A DNA stretch of 64,000 bases from Lewinella sp. IMCC34191 (GTDB lineage Bacteria; Bacteroidota; Bacteroidia; Chitinophagales; Saprospiraceae), in assembly GCF_003390935.1 (NCBI RefSeq), contig NZ_QNQZ01000017.1, positions 1 to 64,000 of the forward strand, given 5' to 3'. Below, one piece after another: positions 17,283 through 25,983 of the stretch. The notes under the pieces are model-generated. The model ran no database searches. It was given only the letters and a program-made list of their open reading frames with translations, and was not told where the DNA came from. Both the position numbers and the translations under genes were made by a program. Every line of letters begins with the position of its first letter. Positions within the stretch are counted from its first letter, which is position 1.

Positions 17283-19310
17283 TCAGTAAAGCGAGAATTC
17301 AACGTTATCGTAGTAAAGATCAGACTTCCCCCTGTTCCATACGTATATGGCCAATTCGTAGGTATCCCGCTGTATTCTGGGTAGGCTAAACACCAACGAC
17401 GCTTCTTTCCACTCGCCTTTTTGCTTCACGAGATTTTTAATACTGTAGGATTGATAATAGAGGTTTTCACCGCCCCCGTCAATGGAAACTACGATTTCGC
17501 AATTCGCTTCCCGGGAGGTCAGGAAATACGAAGAGAAGGCCAGCGTCCGGCTAGCCGTTCTTAGCTCCGGCAGATTTTTCGATCTATACGTCAGGCCATA
17601 GGTCATATCACTTGTCACATGTCCCGAATATTCACCCCTATACGCTTGATCGGCGACCGGATGGAAATTTTGCCACGATGGGTCGGGGTCATTTTCAAAA
17701 TCGACGAATTCTTTCAGCACCGGGCCGGTATCTTTTACCCCCATGAAATCAAGCAGGCTTTGCTCGTTGTTTTCCGTGAATCGGCAGACGGCAAGCCGGC
17801 CATTGTCTGCGATCTTATCTAATTTTGACAAAATCTGCGGATATGCATTATATACTTCCTCAACGAAATATTGCTTTTCCAAAACGATAAACTGGTAATC
17901 CCAGCCGAGCGATTTTTCGACGATTTCCGCAGTAGGTCGCATCACGGCATATCCTTTTCGCTGCATTAGGATAAAGGGCAAATTTGGAGCAGCGGGATTC
18001 ATCACGAGCATTTTTGCGCTTCTCGGGACCCGTAAGGAATCTAACCATTCGGCAGCCCCTTGGTAATTCCGGATCGTGTGTTTCGTTCTGTCCAAATAGT
18101 GAGCCTCCTGGACGTTGTCGTGCAAAGCGATTGTATCCAGCGTCATCATCACGGAAAACACCGCCACCACGATGGCCGAAATTACCTGGTAGGCCTTTAG
18201 CTCGATGACCGGGAGCAAAGACAGAACGACCAGCAAGAACAGCAGCAGGGGGAAGAGGAACGTATCCAAAAAATAGTATTCGTGCGCCGGAAACTGCCTG
18301 AGCATGAGCAGCGCAAAAAGCAGGCAGCCGAACACATAGGCCGACCACAAAATGCCAAGGTACCCGGTAGCTTGGTTCGTGTTGAAATTTCGGGTGAACA
18401 GGGAGTAGACAGCCGCTGCTACCCCTGCCGCGAACACGATAACGTAGTGGTATACCGTGAGGTACTCGAGCGCCCAGGTGTCGTAAACGTACACGATGAT
18501 CTCCTTCGCCTGCTCGATACTGGTAGCCGGTAACGGGTAGTTCAGAAACATAGAACCATATTCTTCCCGGAGATATCCGTTGTACAACCAATACGCAAGT
18601 ATGGACAATATGGAGCCGCTTACCGGTAGCAGAAGGGAAGAGAATTTAGTTTCCCCCCTCAACAAGCGGATGAACTCCACGCCCAGCATAGCAATCAGCG
18701 GAATGGCAAAAGTCGTTCTCGACAAAGCGGCGAGCGTGACGAAAAACAACCCTATCCGAAAGTCCCTTTTCTGGTGTCCGCCCAAAAACAGGTAATAGAA
18801 ATACATGCCTATGATAGCATTGGCAAGCGAGGGTATGGTAGGAAGAAATCCCGCCTGGTAGTACACGAACACCGGGGAGGTCGCGGCAAATGCGACCACC
18901 AACGCGGATTTGATAGAGTCCTTGGTAACGGCAAAGGATAGCCTATACAAAAAGAAGAGTCCGATAAAGCTATACAACAAAATGTACAGCCGAAATATCC
19001 AGGGCGAAGTGCTCCCGAATACCTTCATCAATACGGCGGGTAGATAATCGTGGAGCGGAAAATCCACTGCCGTAATGGTGGTACGACCCGGCACCTCCCA
19101 GTTGTGCGGAAATTGGTGGTTGTAGATGAATGTCTGCGGTTCAAAAAATTGGAGCCCGTTTTCGACAAACCCGAGCGAAAGGGCATATCGATCGGATTCC
19201 GCCCAGGCGTGCCTTTGGGAAGGCAGTCCCGTCAAATTACCAAGGTGAAAAACCCAGGCTAAACCAACGATCAGGCCCAGAATGACCAGCTCATTTACTT
19301 TAGCCTTCAT
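17283..19310 (-). CDS. GT-C (family 39-like) membrane glycosyltransferase
   Basis: A 675-aa protein with about 11-12 predicted membrane helices in its first 420 residues. The first periplasmic loop carries D-x-P-L-H-D-Y-L-P-A (about 84-92), the pattern of PMT/ArnT-type GT-C enzymes that transfer sugars from polyprenyl phosphate donors; an acidic residue in this loop is the usual catalytic site. The last 250 residues are soluble: an alpha/beta domain followed by a jelly-roll-like domain (DFENDPDPSWQNFHPV...). Acceptor unknown, probably a protein or lipid-linked glycan in the envelope. It is divergent from the serine hydrolase at 19517 and flanked by a fragment of a similar hydrolase. Confidence 0.78.
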   Translation of the reverse strand: MKAKVNELVILGLIVGLAWVFHLGNLTGLPSQRHAWAESDRYALSLGFVENGLQFFEPQTFIYNHQFPHNWEVPGRTTITAVDFPLHDYLPAVLMKVFGSTSPWIFRLYILLYSFIGLFFLYRLSFAVTKDSIKSALVVAFAATSPVFVYYQAGFLPTIPSLANAIIGMYFYYLFLGGHQKRDFRIGLFFVTLAALSRTTFAIPLIAMLGVEFIRLLRGETKFSSLLLPVSGSILSILAYWLYNGYLREEYGSMFLNYPLPATSIEQAKEIIVYVYDTWALEYLTVYHYVIVFAAGVAAAVYSLFTRNFNTNQATGYLGILWSAYVFGCLLFALLMLRQFPAHEYYFLDTFLFPLLLFLLVVLSLLPVIELKAYQVISAIVVAVFSVMMTLDTIALHDNVQEAHYLDRTKHTIRNYQGAAEWLDSLRVPRSAKMLVMNPAAPNLPFILMQRKGYAVMRPTAEIVEKSLGWDYQFIVLEKQYFVEEVYNAYPQILSKLDKIADNGRLAVCRFTENNEQSLLDFMGVKDTGPVLKEFVDFENDPDPSWQNFHPVADQAYRGEYSGHVTSDMTYGLTYRSKNLPELRTASRTLAFSSYFLTSREANCEIVVSIDGGGENLYYQSYSIKNLVKQKGEWKEASLVFSLPRIQRDTYELAIYVWNRGKSDLYYDNVEFSLY

Positions 19311-19516
19311 CGCGATTGGTTATACATCTTGGGAGTAAGCGTTTGCCTTTCGTAAGCCGGCTTCGTTCTAGGGGGGAATATTTGGGGTTTCCCATGGTCA
19401 TCTGTTCTCAAAGCTACACCCATCCCGGGACAGTCCGGGCTGAGCGGTATCCTTCCCGGGTAACCATACTGCACTTCGGCTCCAGCAACGATTCGTGCTA
19501 TAGTGACGCACGAAAA

Positions 19517-20836
19517 ATGGCTACCTTTTCCCAAACCAATCTCCTCCCGATGCTCGCTCGCGTCCTTGTCGCCCCGCTTATCCTGCTGTTCTCGCTCGGC
19601 CTGACCGCCCAGACCGCCACCAGCCAGGACTCCCCTACCCTGACTACGGCCGATCCGGCTACGGTAGGCATGTCGGCCGAACGGCTGGCGCGGATCGACG
19701 AGATGCTGACCACCGCCATCGAGGAGGACGAGGTGCCCGGGGCGGTGGCCCTGGTCGCCCGACGGGGCAAGATCGTCTACCATAAGGCTTTCGGGGAAGC
19801 CAGCGCCGACGGGGAAGAACTGGAAGCCGGCGCCATTTTCCGCATCGCCTCCCAGACCAAAGCCATCACCTCTACCGCCGTGATGATGCTGTGGGAGCAG
19901 GGGCTGTTTCAGCTCGACGATCCGATCGCGAAGTACCTGCCCATGTTTGCGGAGACGGGGGTGCTTGATACCCTGTACGAGGACGGCACCTTCGAGACCC
20001 GCCCGGTCAGCACGCCCATCACCATCCGGCACCTGATCACCCACACCTCGGGGCTGGGCTACGGCGTCATCGACGGAGACCCACGCTTCCGGCGCATGTA
20101 CGAAGCGGCGGGCGTGACCGACCTGTTTACCACCGAGGACATCTCCATCGAGGAGAGCGTCCGCAAGCTCGCTACCCTACCCCTGCACCACGATCCGGGG
20201 ACGAAGTACACTTACAGCGAAGGGCTGGACGTACTGGGCTACTTCATCGAGGTGATGTCCGGGATGCCGCTGGACGAATACTTCCGCACCCACATTTTCG
20301 AGCCCCTGGGCATGGCGGATACCTGGTTTTACCTGCCGGAAAGTAAGGCCGATCGCCTGGTGTCCATCCAGCGGCCGACCGACGACAGCTGGGAGAACTT
20401 TCCGACCACCTTCTACGACCCAGACTACCCCATCAAGGGCGCCCAACGCTTCTTCTCCGGCGGGGCCGGCCTATCGAGCACGGCGGAGGATTACGCCACC
20501 TTCCTGCAAATGTACCTGAACGAGGGCGAGCTGAACGGTACGCGGTTACTCAGCCGCACCACGGTACAGGCGATCCTCTCCAACCAGATCGGTCGGCTGC
20601 GGGGCGAGGGCGCCGACTACGGATTGGCCTTCGGCCTGGTCAACGAGGTAGGGGAAAGTATGGGCGGCAAGAGCAGCGCGGGCAGCTTCGAATGGGGCGG
20701 CTACTTCAACACCCAGTACTTCGCGGATCCGGAAGAAGAACTGATCGGCATCCTGATGAAGCAGACGCAGGGCACTTCCAAGGACCAAACCTCATGGAAA
20801 TTTCGCATCCTGGTAGGGGCGGCGATAGACGATTAA
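19517..20836 (+). CDS. Serine hydrolase, class C beta-lactamase-like, 439 aa
   Basis: The start at 19517 is chosen because it precedes a signal peptide (LARVLVAPLILLFSLGLTAQ); the frame is open 67 codons further upstream. Family motifs: S-x-x-K as SQTK near residue 114, Y-S-E near 234 where many relatives have Y-x-N, and FEWGGYFNTQYF near 395 as the third block. The domain layout is that of exported esterase/D-peptidase proteins (EstB-like). It overlaps the FKBP gene by one base (TAATG), so the two are probably translated together. Confidence 0.85.
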   Translation: MATFSQTNLLPMLARVLVAPLILLFSLGLTAQTATSQDSPTLTTADPATVGMSAERLARIDEMLTTAIEEDEVPGAVALVARRGKIVYHKAFGEASADGEELEAGAIFRIASQTKAITSTAVMMLWEQGLFQLDDPIAKYLPMFAETGVLDTLYEDGTFETRPVSTPITIRHLITHTSGLGYGVIDGDPRFRRMYEAAGVTDLFTTEDISIEESVRKLATLPLHHDPGTKYTYSEGLDVLGYFIEVMSGMPLDEYFRTHIFEPLGMADTWFYLPESKADRLVSIQRPTDDSWENFPTTFYDPDYPIKGAQRFFSGGAGLSSTAEDYATFLQMYLNEGELNGTRLLSRTTVQAILSNQIGRLRGEGADYGLAFGLVNEVGESMGGKSSAGSFEWGGYFNTQYFADPEEELIGILMKQTQGTSKDQTSWKFRILVGAAIDD

Positions 20837-21276
20837 TGAAAAAGCCCACCAAAGCCAAATTACGGGCCCGCGCCGCGGACCGCATCGCCTTCGCCCGGGA
20901 GGTGCGGCAGATGTACTTAGACGGTGAGCTGGAACCGGAGCGCACGGAATCCGGCCTCGGCTACGTCATCCACGAAGCGGGGGAAGGCCGCCAACCGCGT
21001 AGGGGGCAGCGGGTGGAGGTGCACTACGTGGGCATGCTGGCCGATAAACACGGCGTATTCGAGGAATCGTTCAGTAGTCCCCGCGGGGTGCGCTTCCTGG
21101 TCGGTGGCGGCGAGGTCATCCCGGCCTGGGACGAAGCCATGGAGCTGTTGCGTTGGGGAGACGAGGCCACGCTTTTCGTCCCCGCCAAACTGGGCTACGG
21201 ACCGAAGGGTCGCGGGCAGGGGATTCCGCCGAATAGCGACTTGATCTTTTACGTGGAGATTGCTTCGGTGGGATAG
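20836..21276 (+). CDS. FKBP-type peptidyl-prolyl isomerase
   Basis: A 146-aa protein with an FKBP domain at about 48-145: G-Q-R-V-E-V-H-Y-V-G, F-E-E-S-F near 77, V-I-P-A-W-D-E-A near 96, and Y-G-P-K-G-R-G-Q-G-I-P-P-N-S-D-L-I-F-Y near 120-138. These contain most of the aromatic pocket residues of the fold. No signal peptide, so cytoplasmic unless exported by another route; the basic N-terminus (KKPTKAKLRARAADR) is unusual. The start ATG overlaps the stop of the upstream hydrolase, which justifies this start over the longer open frame. Confidence 0.85.
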   Translation: MKKPTKAKLRARAADRIAFAREVRQMYLDGELEPERTESGLGYVIHEAGEGRQPRRGQRVEVHYVGMLADKHGVFEESFSSPRGVRFLVGGGEVIPAWDEAMELLRWGDEATLFVPAKLGYGPKGRGQGIPPNSDLIFYVEIASVG

Positions 21277-21282
21277 CCCTCT

Positions 21283-21298
21283 ACCTGCGCTCCGCCGC
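21283..21298 (-). repeat. Copy of the 16-bp dispersed element
   Basis: ACCTGCGCTCCGCCGC on the plus strand, followed by A-rich sequence, so that the minus strand reads TTTTTTGCGGCGGAGCGCAG. It lies seven bases past the FKBP stop codon. Confidence 0.7.
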
Positions 21299-21569
21299 AA
21301 AAAATCGTTCTGAACCCTCAAGCAGCTTCCGCTTCCGCGAGGGGTTACATTTGCCAGGCTACGACCGCCGGCCAGCTCTCAAAGCGTATGGATATTGCTG
21401 GGCAATAAAAATGATGTCGAGGCCGGGGAGGGCGGCGGCCGCGACGATCGGCATTCCCCTCCACTCGCATAGTCTACGGGTGATGCGACCTACCTTCTGC
21501 CAAAAAAAATATGAACTACCGTGTAACGGAGAAATGCGGGCGCGGATATAGGGTAACAAACGCATTCCT

Positions 21570-22103
21570 ATGATCCACGTTACCTCCTTTCGTTGGCTCC
21601 TTGGCCTGATGGCACTTGTCTTGCCCCTTTTCCTTACCGCGCAACTTAGTTATACACTAGATATTCCGGAAATCCCCGGTGAAGTACGGAGAGCCGGTTT
21701 CGAGGATCAAATTGAGATCACCAGTTTCTCCTACGGCATTTCCACGGAAGAGGAGACGGGGAGGACCAGCCCCACGGTCACGCAAGGCTGCTTCCTGTTG
21801 GGAAAAACCACCGACCGGGCGACGCCCTTGCTCTTCGAGGCGGTAACCAAACACACTAGATTCAATGAGATGACCCTCACCGCTTACCGGACCGATGCGA
21901 GATCATCCAGAATCGTGATTACCTACCAACTCACCAACGTGGTAGTAAAGAAATGGGAAACCGGCGCTGAAAACGGGGAGGGTATCCAGGAAGTCATCGG
22001 TTTGGTGCCCGCGGAAGTTGAAATCACGTATTACTACTACAACGACGATGGCTCCCTCTCGGGAGAGTATAGCTATAGCTACGACTTTTCTACCGGAGTA
22101 TGA
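21570..22103 (+). CDS. Exported Hcp-like protein (type VI tube fold)
   Basis: A 177-aa protein with a clear signal peptide (LLGLMALVLPLFLTAQ). The mature part resembles the Hcp family that forms the type VI secretion tube: D-I-P-E-I-P-G-E-V near 30, G-F-E-D-Q-I-E-I-T-S-F-S-Y-G-I near 42-56, an A-T-P-L-L-F-E-A block near 90, and V-E-I-T-Y-Y-Y near the end. Classical Hcp has no Sec signal and is cytoplasmic before assembly, so this is probably a repurposed, exported Hcp-like beta-barrel. No other type VI genes are in the window. Its last bases overlap the next gene (ATGA). Confidence 0.7.
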   Translation: MIHVTSFRWLLGLMALVLPLFLTAQLSYTLDIPEIPGEVRRAGFEDQIEITSFSYGISTEEETGRTSPTVTQGCFLLGKTTDRATPLLFEAVTKHTRFNEMTLTAYRTDARSSRIVITYQLTNVVVKKWETGAENGEGIQEVIGLVPAEVEITYYYYNDDGSLSGEYSYSYDFSTGV

Positions 22104-22594
22104 GAAAGCGTAATTGCACGGTCCTTTACCGCTTCGTTGTCGCCGGGTGGTTGGTTGTTGCTTGCAGCGGTTTGAGAGCACAGACCCCCACCTTTACCGG
22201 CCCCTCGGTGACCCCGATAACCCTCACTCCGGCCGGAGGTATAGCCGACGTAAGCGCCCCCCGCATTTCCGTGGCCGACGAACCGGCGGGTTGCGGGACA
22301 GCCGTCGGAGGAGTTGTTTCGGTGTACAACCCAGTCCGTACGGTGGGCCTGCGGGTGTACCCCAATCCGCTCGGGCGTTGGGCAAACGTGGAACTCCCGA
22401 CGACCGATCGGGCCAGCGAGCTGCACCTGATCAATCAGTTGGGCCAACGCGTCCGGTCGGAAAGGTACCCGGCCGGGGTAAGTAATCCCGTCAATTTGCA
22501 GCTCCCCGATCTGCCGCCCGGCGTATATACGCTGCGGTGGCTGGTGAACGAGGAAGTGCGGGCTGCGGGGCGGGTGGTGAAGGTGGGTGGGTGA
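22100..22594 (+). CDS. Small T9SS cargo protein with C-terminal sorting domain
   Basis: A 164-aa protein with a signal peptide (VVAGWLVVACSGLRAQ), a short proline- and threonine-rich middle and a type A T9SS sorting domain at about 85-164: V-Y-P-N-P-L near 93, L-H-L-I-N-Q-L-G-Q-R-V and L-P-P-G-V-Y-T-L-R-W. Such domains direct export across the outer membrane through the type IX system and are then removed. The mature region is too small for an obvious enzyme. The start overlaps the stop of the Hcp-like gene by four bases, so the two are coupled. Confidence 0.82.
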   Translation: MRKRNCTVLYRFVVAGWLVVACSGLRAQTPTFTGPSVTPITLTPAGGIADVSAPRISVADEPAGCGTAVGGVVSVYNPVRTVGLRVYPNPLGRWANVELPTTDRASELHLINQLGQRVRSERYPAGVSNPVNLQLPDLPPGVYTLRWLVNEEVRAAGRVVKVGG

Positions 22595-22633
22595 CGACTC
22601 GCCTACTTTGACCGGCGGAAGGAAGGCCCACTA

Positions 22634-23010
22634 GCGGAAAAGGATAAAAGCTGGCGGCATGCGGTATCCCATGGGCCGACGTACCCATCGATGACGAAGG
22701 CCTTGAGTACGCCGTCTGTTCGGGCTAGGGATTGGTTGGCGTGGTGGGTCTGGCCCTCGGTGACGGGACGCACTATTACCCCGTAATCACCGACGTGGCC
22801 GTCCGCCCGGACCTGATCGGCAGCGGACTGGGCTCCCGCATCCTGGACCTGGTATACGAGCGGCACCCCTGCCCGCCGGGCGGCGGTACGTGACCTACGT
22901 GGCCTCCCGCAATCAGCTGGCGAAGCGCTTCTTTGAAAAGAACGGCTGGGATCGGACGGAAGCGCCCGGGCAGGAGGGTATGCTGGAGTACGCGCGGGTG
23001 GCACAAGTTA
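22634..23010 (+). pseudogene. Decayed GNAT acetyltransferase gene
   Basis: Three frames must be joined to read a GNAT fold: an N-terminal part ending T-K-A-L-S-T-P-S-V-R-A-R-D, then G-L-V-G-V-V-G-L-A-L-G-D-G with V-I-T-D-V-A-V-R-P-D-L-I-G-S-G-L-G-S-R-I-L (the acetyl-CoA loop), then A-S-R-N-Q-L-A-K-R-F-F-E-K-N-G-W. There is an in-frame TAG at 22726 and shifts near 22730 and 22880. The intact motifs show it is a recent loss. Confidence 0.65.
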
Positions 23011-23035
23011 TTTCCGTCCGCGCCCCGGCGCAATA

Positions 23036-23695
23036 TCAGTTCACCCGCACGAACGTCATCGGGTACTCGTGCCGAAACTCCTCCGGGAAGGGCTCTCCGG
23101 AATTTCGATCGTTGCAGCCGATCAGGCGGAATACGCCACGAATCGTGTCCCGCCCCACGAACGCCCCCTCAAACGAATTCAGGCAAGCCCATGACCCGCT
23201 ATAGCAGTATTCCTTAGTTGGTCCGAAGATATCGGTGATGTACAGGCTGTCCGCTCCCGTATCCCTTCCTTCGGGTCGAATAAGCATGGCCCCGGCGGAT
23301 CCCGGCAGATACAGGTTGGGATTCCGGTTGTACCCATAGGTAGCCAAAGGACGGTTAGCCTCCTGTGCACCCCAGGTTACCGTAAAGGGGTCATCAAGAA
23401 AGGAAACCAGGGTGGTATCGCTGCACCCGAGAATTTGGTCGTAGGTCACGAAGGTGTTGCGGAATTGATTCTGTACGCAGAAGCCGGGAGCGAGTTGGCT
23501 CGCCTGATCCAGGCAGGCGCAGGTCCCGTCTTCACAGGTAGACTCGCCCGCGCAACCGCTGCCATCCGGCCCGCGACAGATAGGTTCAGGTTCGTAGACG
23601 TCATCGTCGTCGTAACAGCCGGATACCATTACCACGGCGGCCACGAGACTGAATATTATAAGAATGGAAGGGTGGAAAAGTGGACACTGCTGCAT
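23036..23695 (-). CDS. Cys-rich lipoprotein, 219 aa, unknown function
   Basis: The start at 23695 gives a signal ending V-M-V-S-G-C, a lipobox, followed by an acidic linker (YDDDDVYEPEP). Residues about 45-75 hold closely spaced cysteines (C-R-G-P-D-G-S-G-C-A-G-E-S-T-C-E-D-G-T-C-A-C-L), an EGF-like pattern that suggests disulfides. The rest is a beta-rich domain. Likely surface-exposed or periplasmic. A second small lipoprotein at 39394 has a similar G-C-Y-x-D-D-D start. Function unknown. Confidence 0.7.
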   Translation of the reverse strand: MQQCPLFHPSILIIFSLVAAVVMVSGCYDDDDVYEPEPICRGPDGSGCAGESTCEDGTCACLDQASQLAPGFCVQNQFRNTFVTYDQILGCSDTTLVSFLDDPFTVTWGAQEANRPLATYGYNRNPNLYLPGSAGAMLIRPEGRDTGADSLYITDIFGPTKEYCYSGSWACLNSFEGAFVGRDTIRGVFRLIGCNDRNSGEPFPEEFRHEYPMTFVRVN

Positions 23696-24038
23696 ACGGG
23701 CTTCGGATGTATAGTCGGTGTAATACCCCAAATGTACCGGACGATCGCCGGGCTTCCTCCTACGGAAAGGTTAAGGTTGCCGCCAGCTTATAGCTTGTTT
23801 GGCGTCGAAGCGCGGCTGGGGAATCGTCGACCGACGGAAAAAATAATTGCCCGAATCGACGAAGCCGGCGGAGAGCGCAACGGAGGCGGGCCGCGATCCG
23901 ATCAACGGTCACCGTGACCGGAAAAGAGGGTGTCGGTTTGCCGGATGGCCGGGCGGATTACCCACCATAAACCGCTATTATGTTCAACCCCGGTAATGCA
24001 TACCGGCGGATAGCGAACCCACAGAAGGCAACTGAAAA

Positions 24039-24731
24039 GTGACTAACCGACTCTTCCCATTTTTATCCCGACCCTATATCGTGGTCTGTGTAATGGCCAT
24101 CGCCCCGGTACTTTCCCTGGCGGACCGAAATTTCGGTTACTTCTTCGGCCTGGCCGTCGTCGGGCTGCTCCTGTGGGGGAGCCACTGGGATTGGTCGCGC
24201 TTCGGGTGGGAAAGGCCGGTGACCTGGCGGACGGCCGGTTACGCCCTGCTTATCGCCCTTGCTACCTTCCTGGTGGTCGATGTCTGCATCCAGCCCTTTT
24301 TGGAGATCTATTTCGGGCGTATTGATCTGCATTCGGTGGAGGATATTCGCGGCGACTTTACGAATTTCCTGATCCTCTACATCATCATGTGGGTATTCGC
24401 GGCCTGCGGGGAGGAGTTGCTCTTCAGCGGCTACTATATGAAACACCTCGCCGAATGGTTGGGCGATACGGACCGAGCCTGGTTAATGTCCGCTGCTGTT
24501 CTCTCCGTCTACTTCGGTATTTCCCATAATTACCAGGGGCCGGCGGGCGTGATCGCGGTGGGTCTGGCGAGTACGGCCTATTTTTTCGTTTTTGCCTACC
24601 ACCGAAAGAACCTGGCGCTGGTGATTCTGGCCCATGGCTTCTACGACACCATAGGGCTCACCCTTATTTATCTCAACCGGGATGATATCTTCTACCGAAC
24701 GGCAGCGGGGATACTGGACGAGGTGAGTTGA
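24039..24731 (+). CDS. CPBP family intramembrane protease
   Basis: A 230-aa membrane protein with about seven predicted helices. It carries the three CPBP (Abi/Rce1-like) blocks: E-E-L-L-F-S-G-Y near 127, F-G-I-S-H near 155 and H-G-F-Y-D near 205. The two glutamates and the histidines form the intramembrane active site; the arginine usual after E-E-x-x-x is replaced here by glycine. The start is GTG at 24039; an ATG 18 codons later is possible. Such proteins cleave prenylated or leader peptides in known cases, but the substrate is unknown. Confidence 0.8.
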   Translation: MTNRLFPFLSRPYIVVCVMAIAPVLSLADRNFGYFFGLAVVGLLLWGSHWDWSRFGWERPVTWRTAGYALLIALATFLVVDVCIQPFLEIYFGRIDLHSVEDIRGDFTNFLILYIIMWVFAACGEELLFSGYYMKHLAEWLGDTDRAWLMSAAVLSVYFGISHNYQGPAGVIAVGLASTAYFFVFAYHRKNLALVILAHGFYDTIGLTLIYLNRDDIFYRTAAGILDEVS

Positions 24732-24752
24732 CTGCACGGATGATTATAAATT

Positions 24753-24760
24753 TACTTTTG
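24753..24760 (+). promoter_or_regulatory. -7 element TACTTTTG joined to a 16-bp element
   Basis: TACTTTTG fits the Bacteroidota -7 consensus TAnnTTTG, and a TTG at 24728-24730 could act as the -33 element with slightly long spacing. Its final G is also the first base of a 16-bp element, so the initial transcript of the lipoprotein gene at 24857 would begin within the element. Confidence 0.5.
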
Positions 24761-24775
24761 CGGCGGAGCGCAGGT
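24760..24775 (+). repeat. Copy of the 16-bp dispersed element
   Basis: GCGGCGGAGCGCAGGT, followed by AATA, directly after the TACTTTTG box and about 80 bases before the lipoprotein start. It would lie at the 5' end of that gene's leader. Confidence 0.75.
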
Positions 24776-24856
24776 AATACAGCTTGTCATAAGGAGGGTT
24801 GCCATAGTAAACCCCTCATCTTGACAATGCCCCGCCACCGCTTAATTTCCCGGATG

Positions 24857-25555
24857 ATGAAACGATCAATAATTCTTATCGGAACACTCGCGGTGTTAGT
24901 CGGCTGCCGACCGGGCGAACCGACGCCGGCCGCGCAGAAAGCACCTGATAGCGTACCGCCCTCCGCTGCGATTGCCCCATTACCGGCATCACCATCGCCG
25001 CTCAACCAATTTGTCGACACCGAATACCGCTACGCGGACGCCGGCGGCCACACCGCCCTGATTCAGAATAGCCTGCCCAAGGGGGGAAGCTCCATTGAGC
25101 CCGGCGGACAAGTCGGGTATACCGATCCATCCGGCGTACACTACGGGGTGGGGGTGTTCTGGAGCCGGATCGTGAATACATCGGACCGCCCCCTCACGCT
25201 TGCGCTGGAATTTCCGGGGGATTCCATACCCCTTCCCACGGCACCCGACACCTACGTGCGCCTGACCCTTCCGGGCGATACGATGTCCGTCGATAAGCTC
25301 ACCGATTTCAACTACGGGATCGAAGGCCTCCGGGAGCATCTGGATAACACCTTCGGCAAGCCGACGAAGCTGCAGCGCACCATCGCGCCCGGCGGCGAAG
25401 CCCTCTTCTACACGGCCATGCTCGTACACCGACCGCTCGACGGATCTATCCGCAACGGCATCCGGGTGGCGGCGGGGGGCGAACTGACCTACCAGGTTAA
25501 GCTGGGCACCTTACATACGGCAACGGTACCGGCTGGCAAAATCGCGATTCAGTGA
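24857..25555 (+). CDS. Hypothetical lipoprotein, 232 aa
   Basis: Start at 24857 (or the adjacent ATG at 24854) puts a signal ending L-A-V-L-V-G-C at the N-terminus. A proline/alanine linker follows, then a beta-rich domain with no cysteine and no catalytic motif that I recognise. Sequence such as G-V-F-W-S-R-I-V-N-T-S-D-R-P-L-T-L-A-L-E-F suggests an immunoglobulin-like fold. Lipid-anchored envelope protein of unknown role. Confidence 0.7.
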   Translation: MKRSIILIGTLAVLVGCRPGEPTPAAQKAPDSVPPSAAIAPLPASPSPLNQFVDTEYRYADAGGHTALIQNSLPKGGSSIEPGGQVGYTDPSGVHYGVGVFWSRIVNTSDRPLTLALEFPGDSIPLPTAPDTYVRLTLPGDTMSVDKLTDFNYGIEGLREHLDNTFGKPTKLQRTIAPGGEALFYTAMLVHRPLDGSIRNGIRVAAGGELTYQVKLGTLHTATVPAGKIAIQ

Positions 25556-25783
25556 TTAGCGTGGGATCAACTTATCTTTTTAAACCGTGTCGGGTGCTTA
25601 TTCCGCTAGTACAGTAATCCCTACGAACTCATATACCCCAATACTTCGACGGCAAGCAATTCCGGCACTGACCATCCGCCCCACCTTCGCGTGATTACCC
25701 GATGATCCATTTTATCGAGACTATCGGAAGTATTATAGGAATGGGAGTACGAGAGTAACCGCTCCTCCGTCAAGATCCATATT

Positions 25784-25799
25784 ACCTGCGCTCCGCCGC
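25784..25799 (-). repeat. Copy of the 16-bp dispersed element
   Basis: ACCTGCGCTCCGCCGC on the plus strand; the minus strand reads AATTTGCGGCGGAGCGCAGG. It lies in the 428-base gene-free gap 25556-25983. Apart from this element I see nothing supported in that gap. Confidence 0.75.
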
Positions 25800-25983
25800 A
25801 AATTGCATCTTGCGATTGCTCCGCCAACTACCGCCTATCGGTGGGGGAAGCCGCAGCTGCCCACGGGTGGGACAACGTATACCGGGCAGCTCCGTGACAA
25901 ATACGACCGGGTAAAAGTCTATTATGTACCTCCGACCTATCTTACATCAGCTAAGATCCTCAGCCTGCCCTAACTACTCTCCG

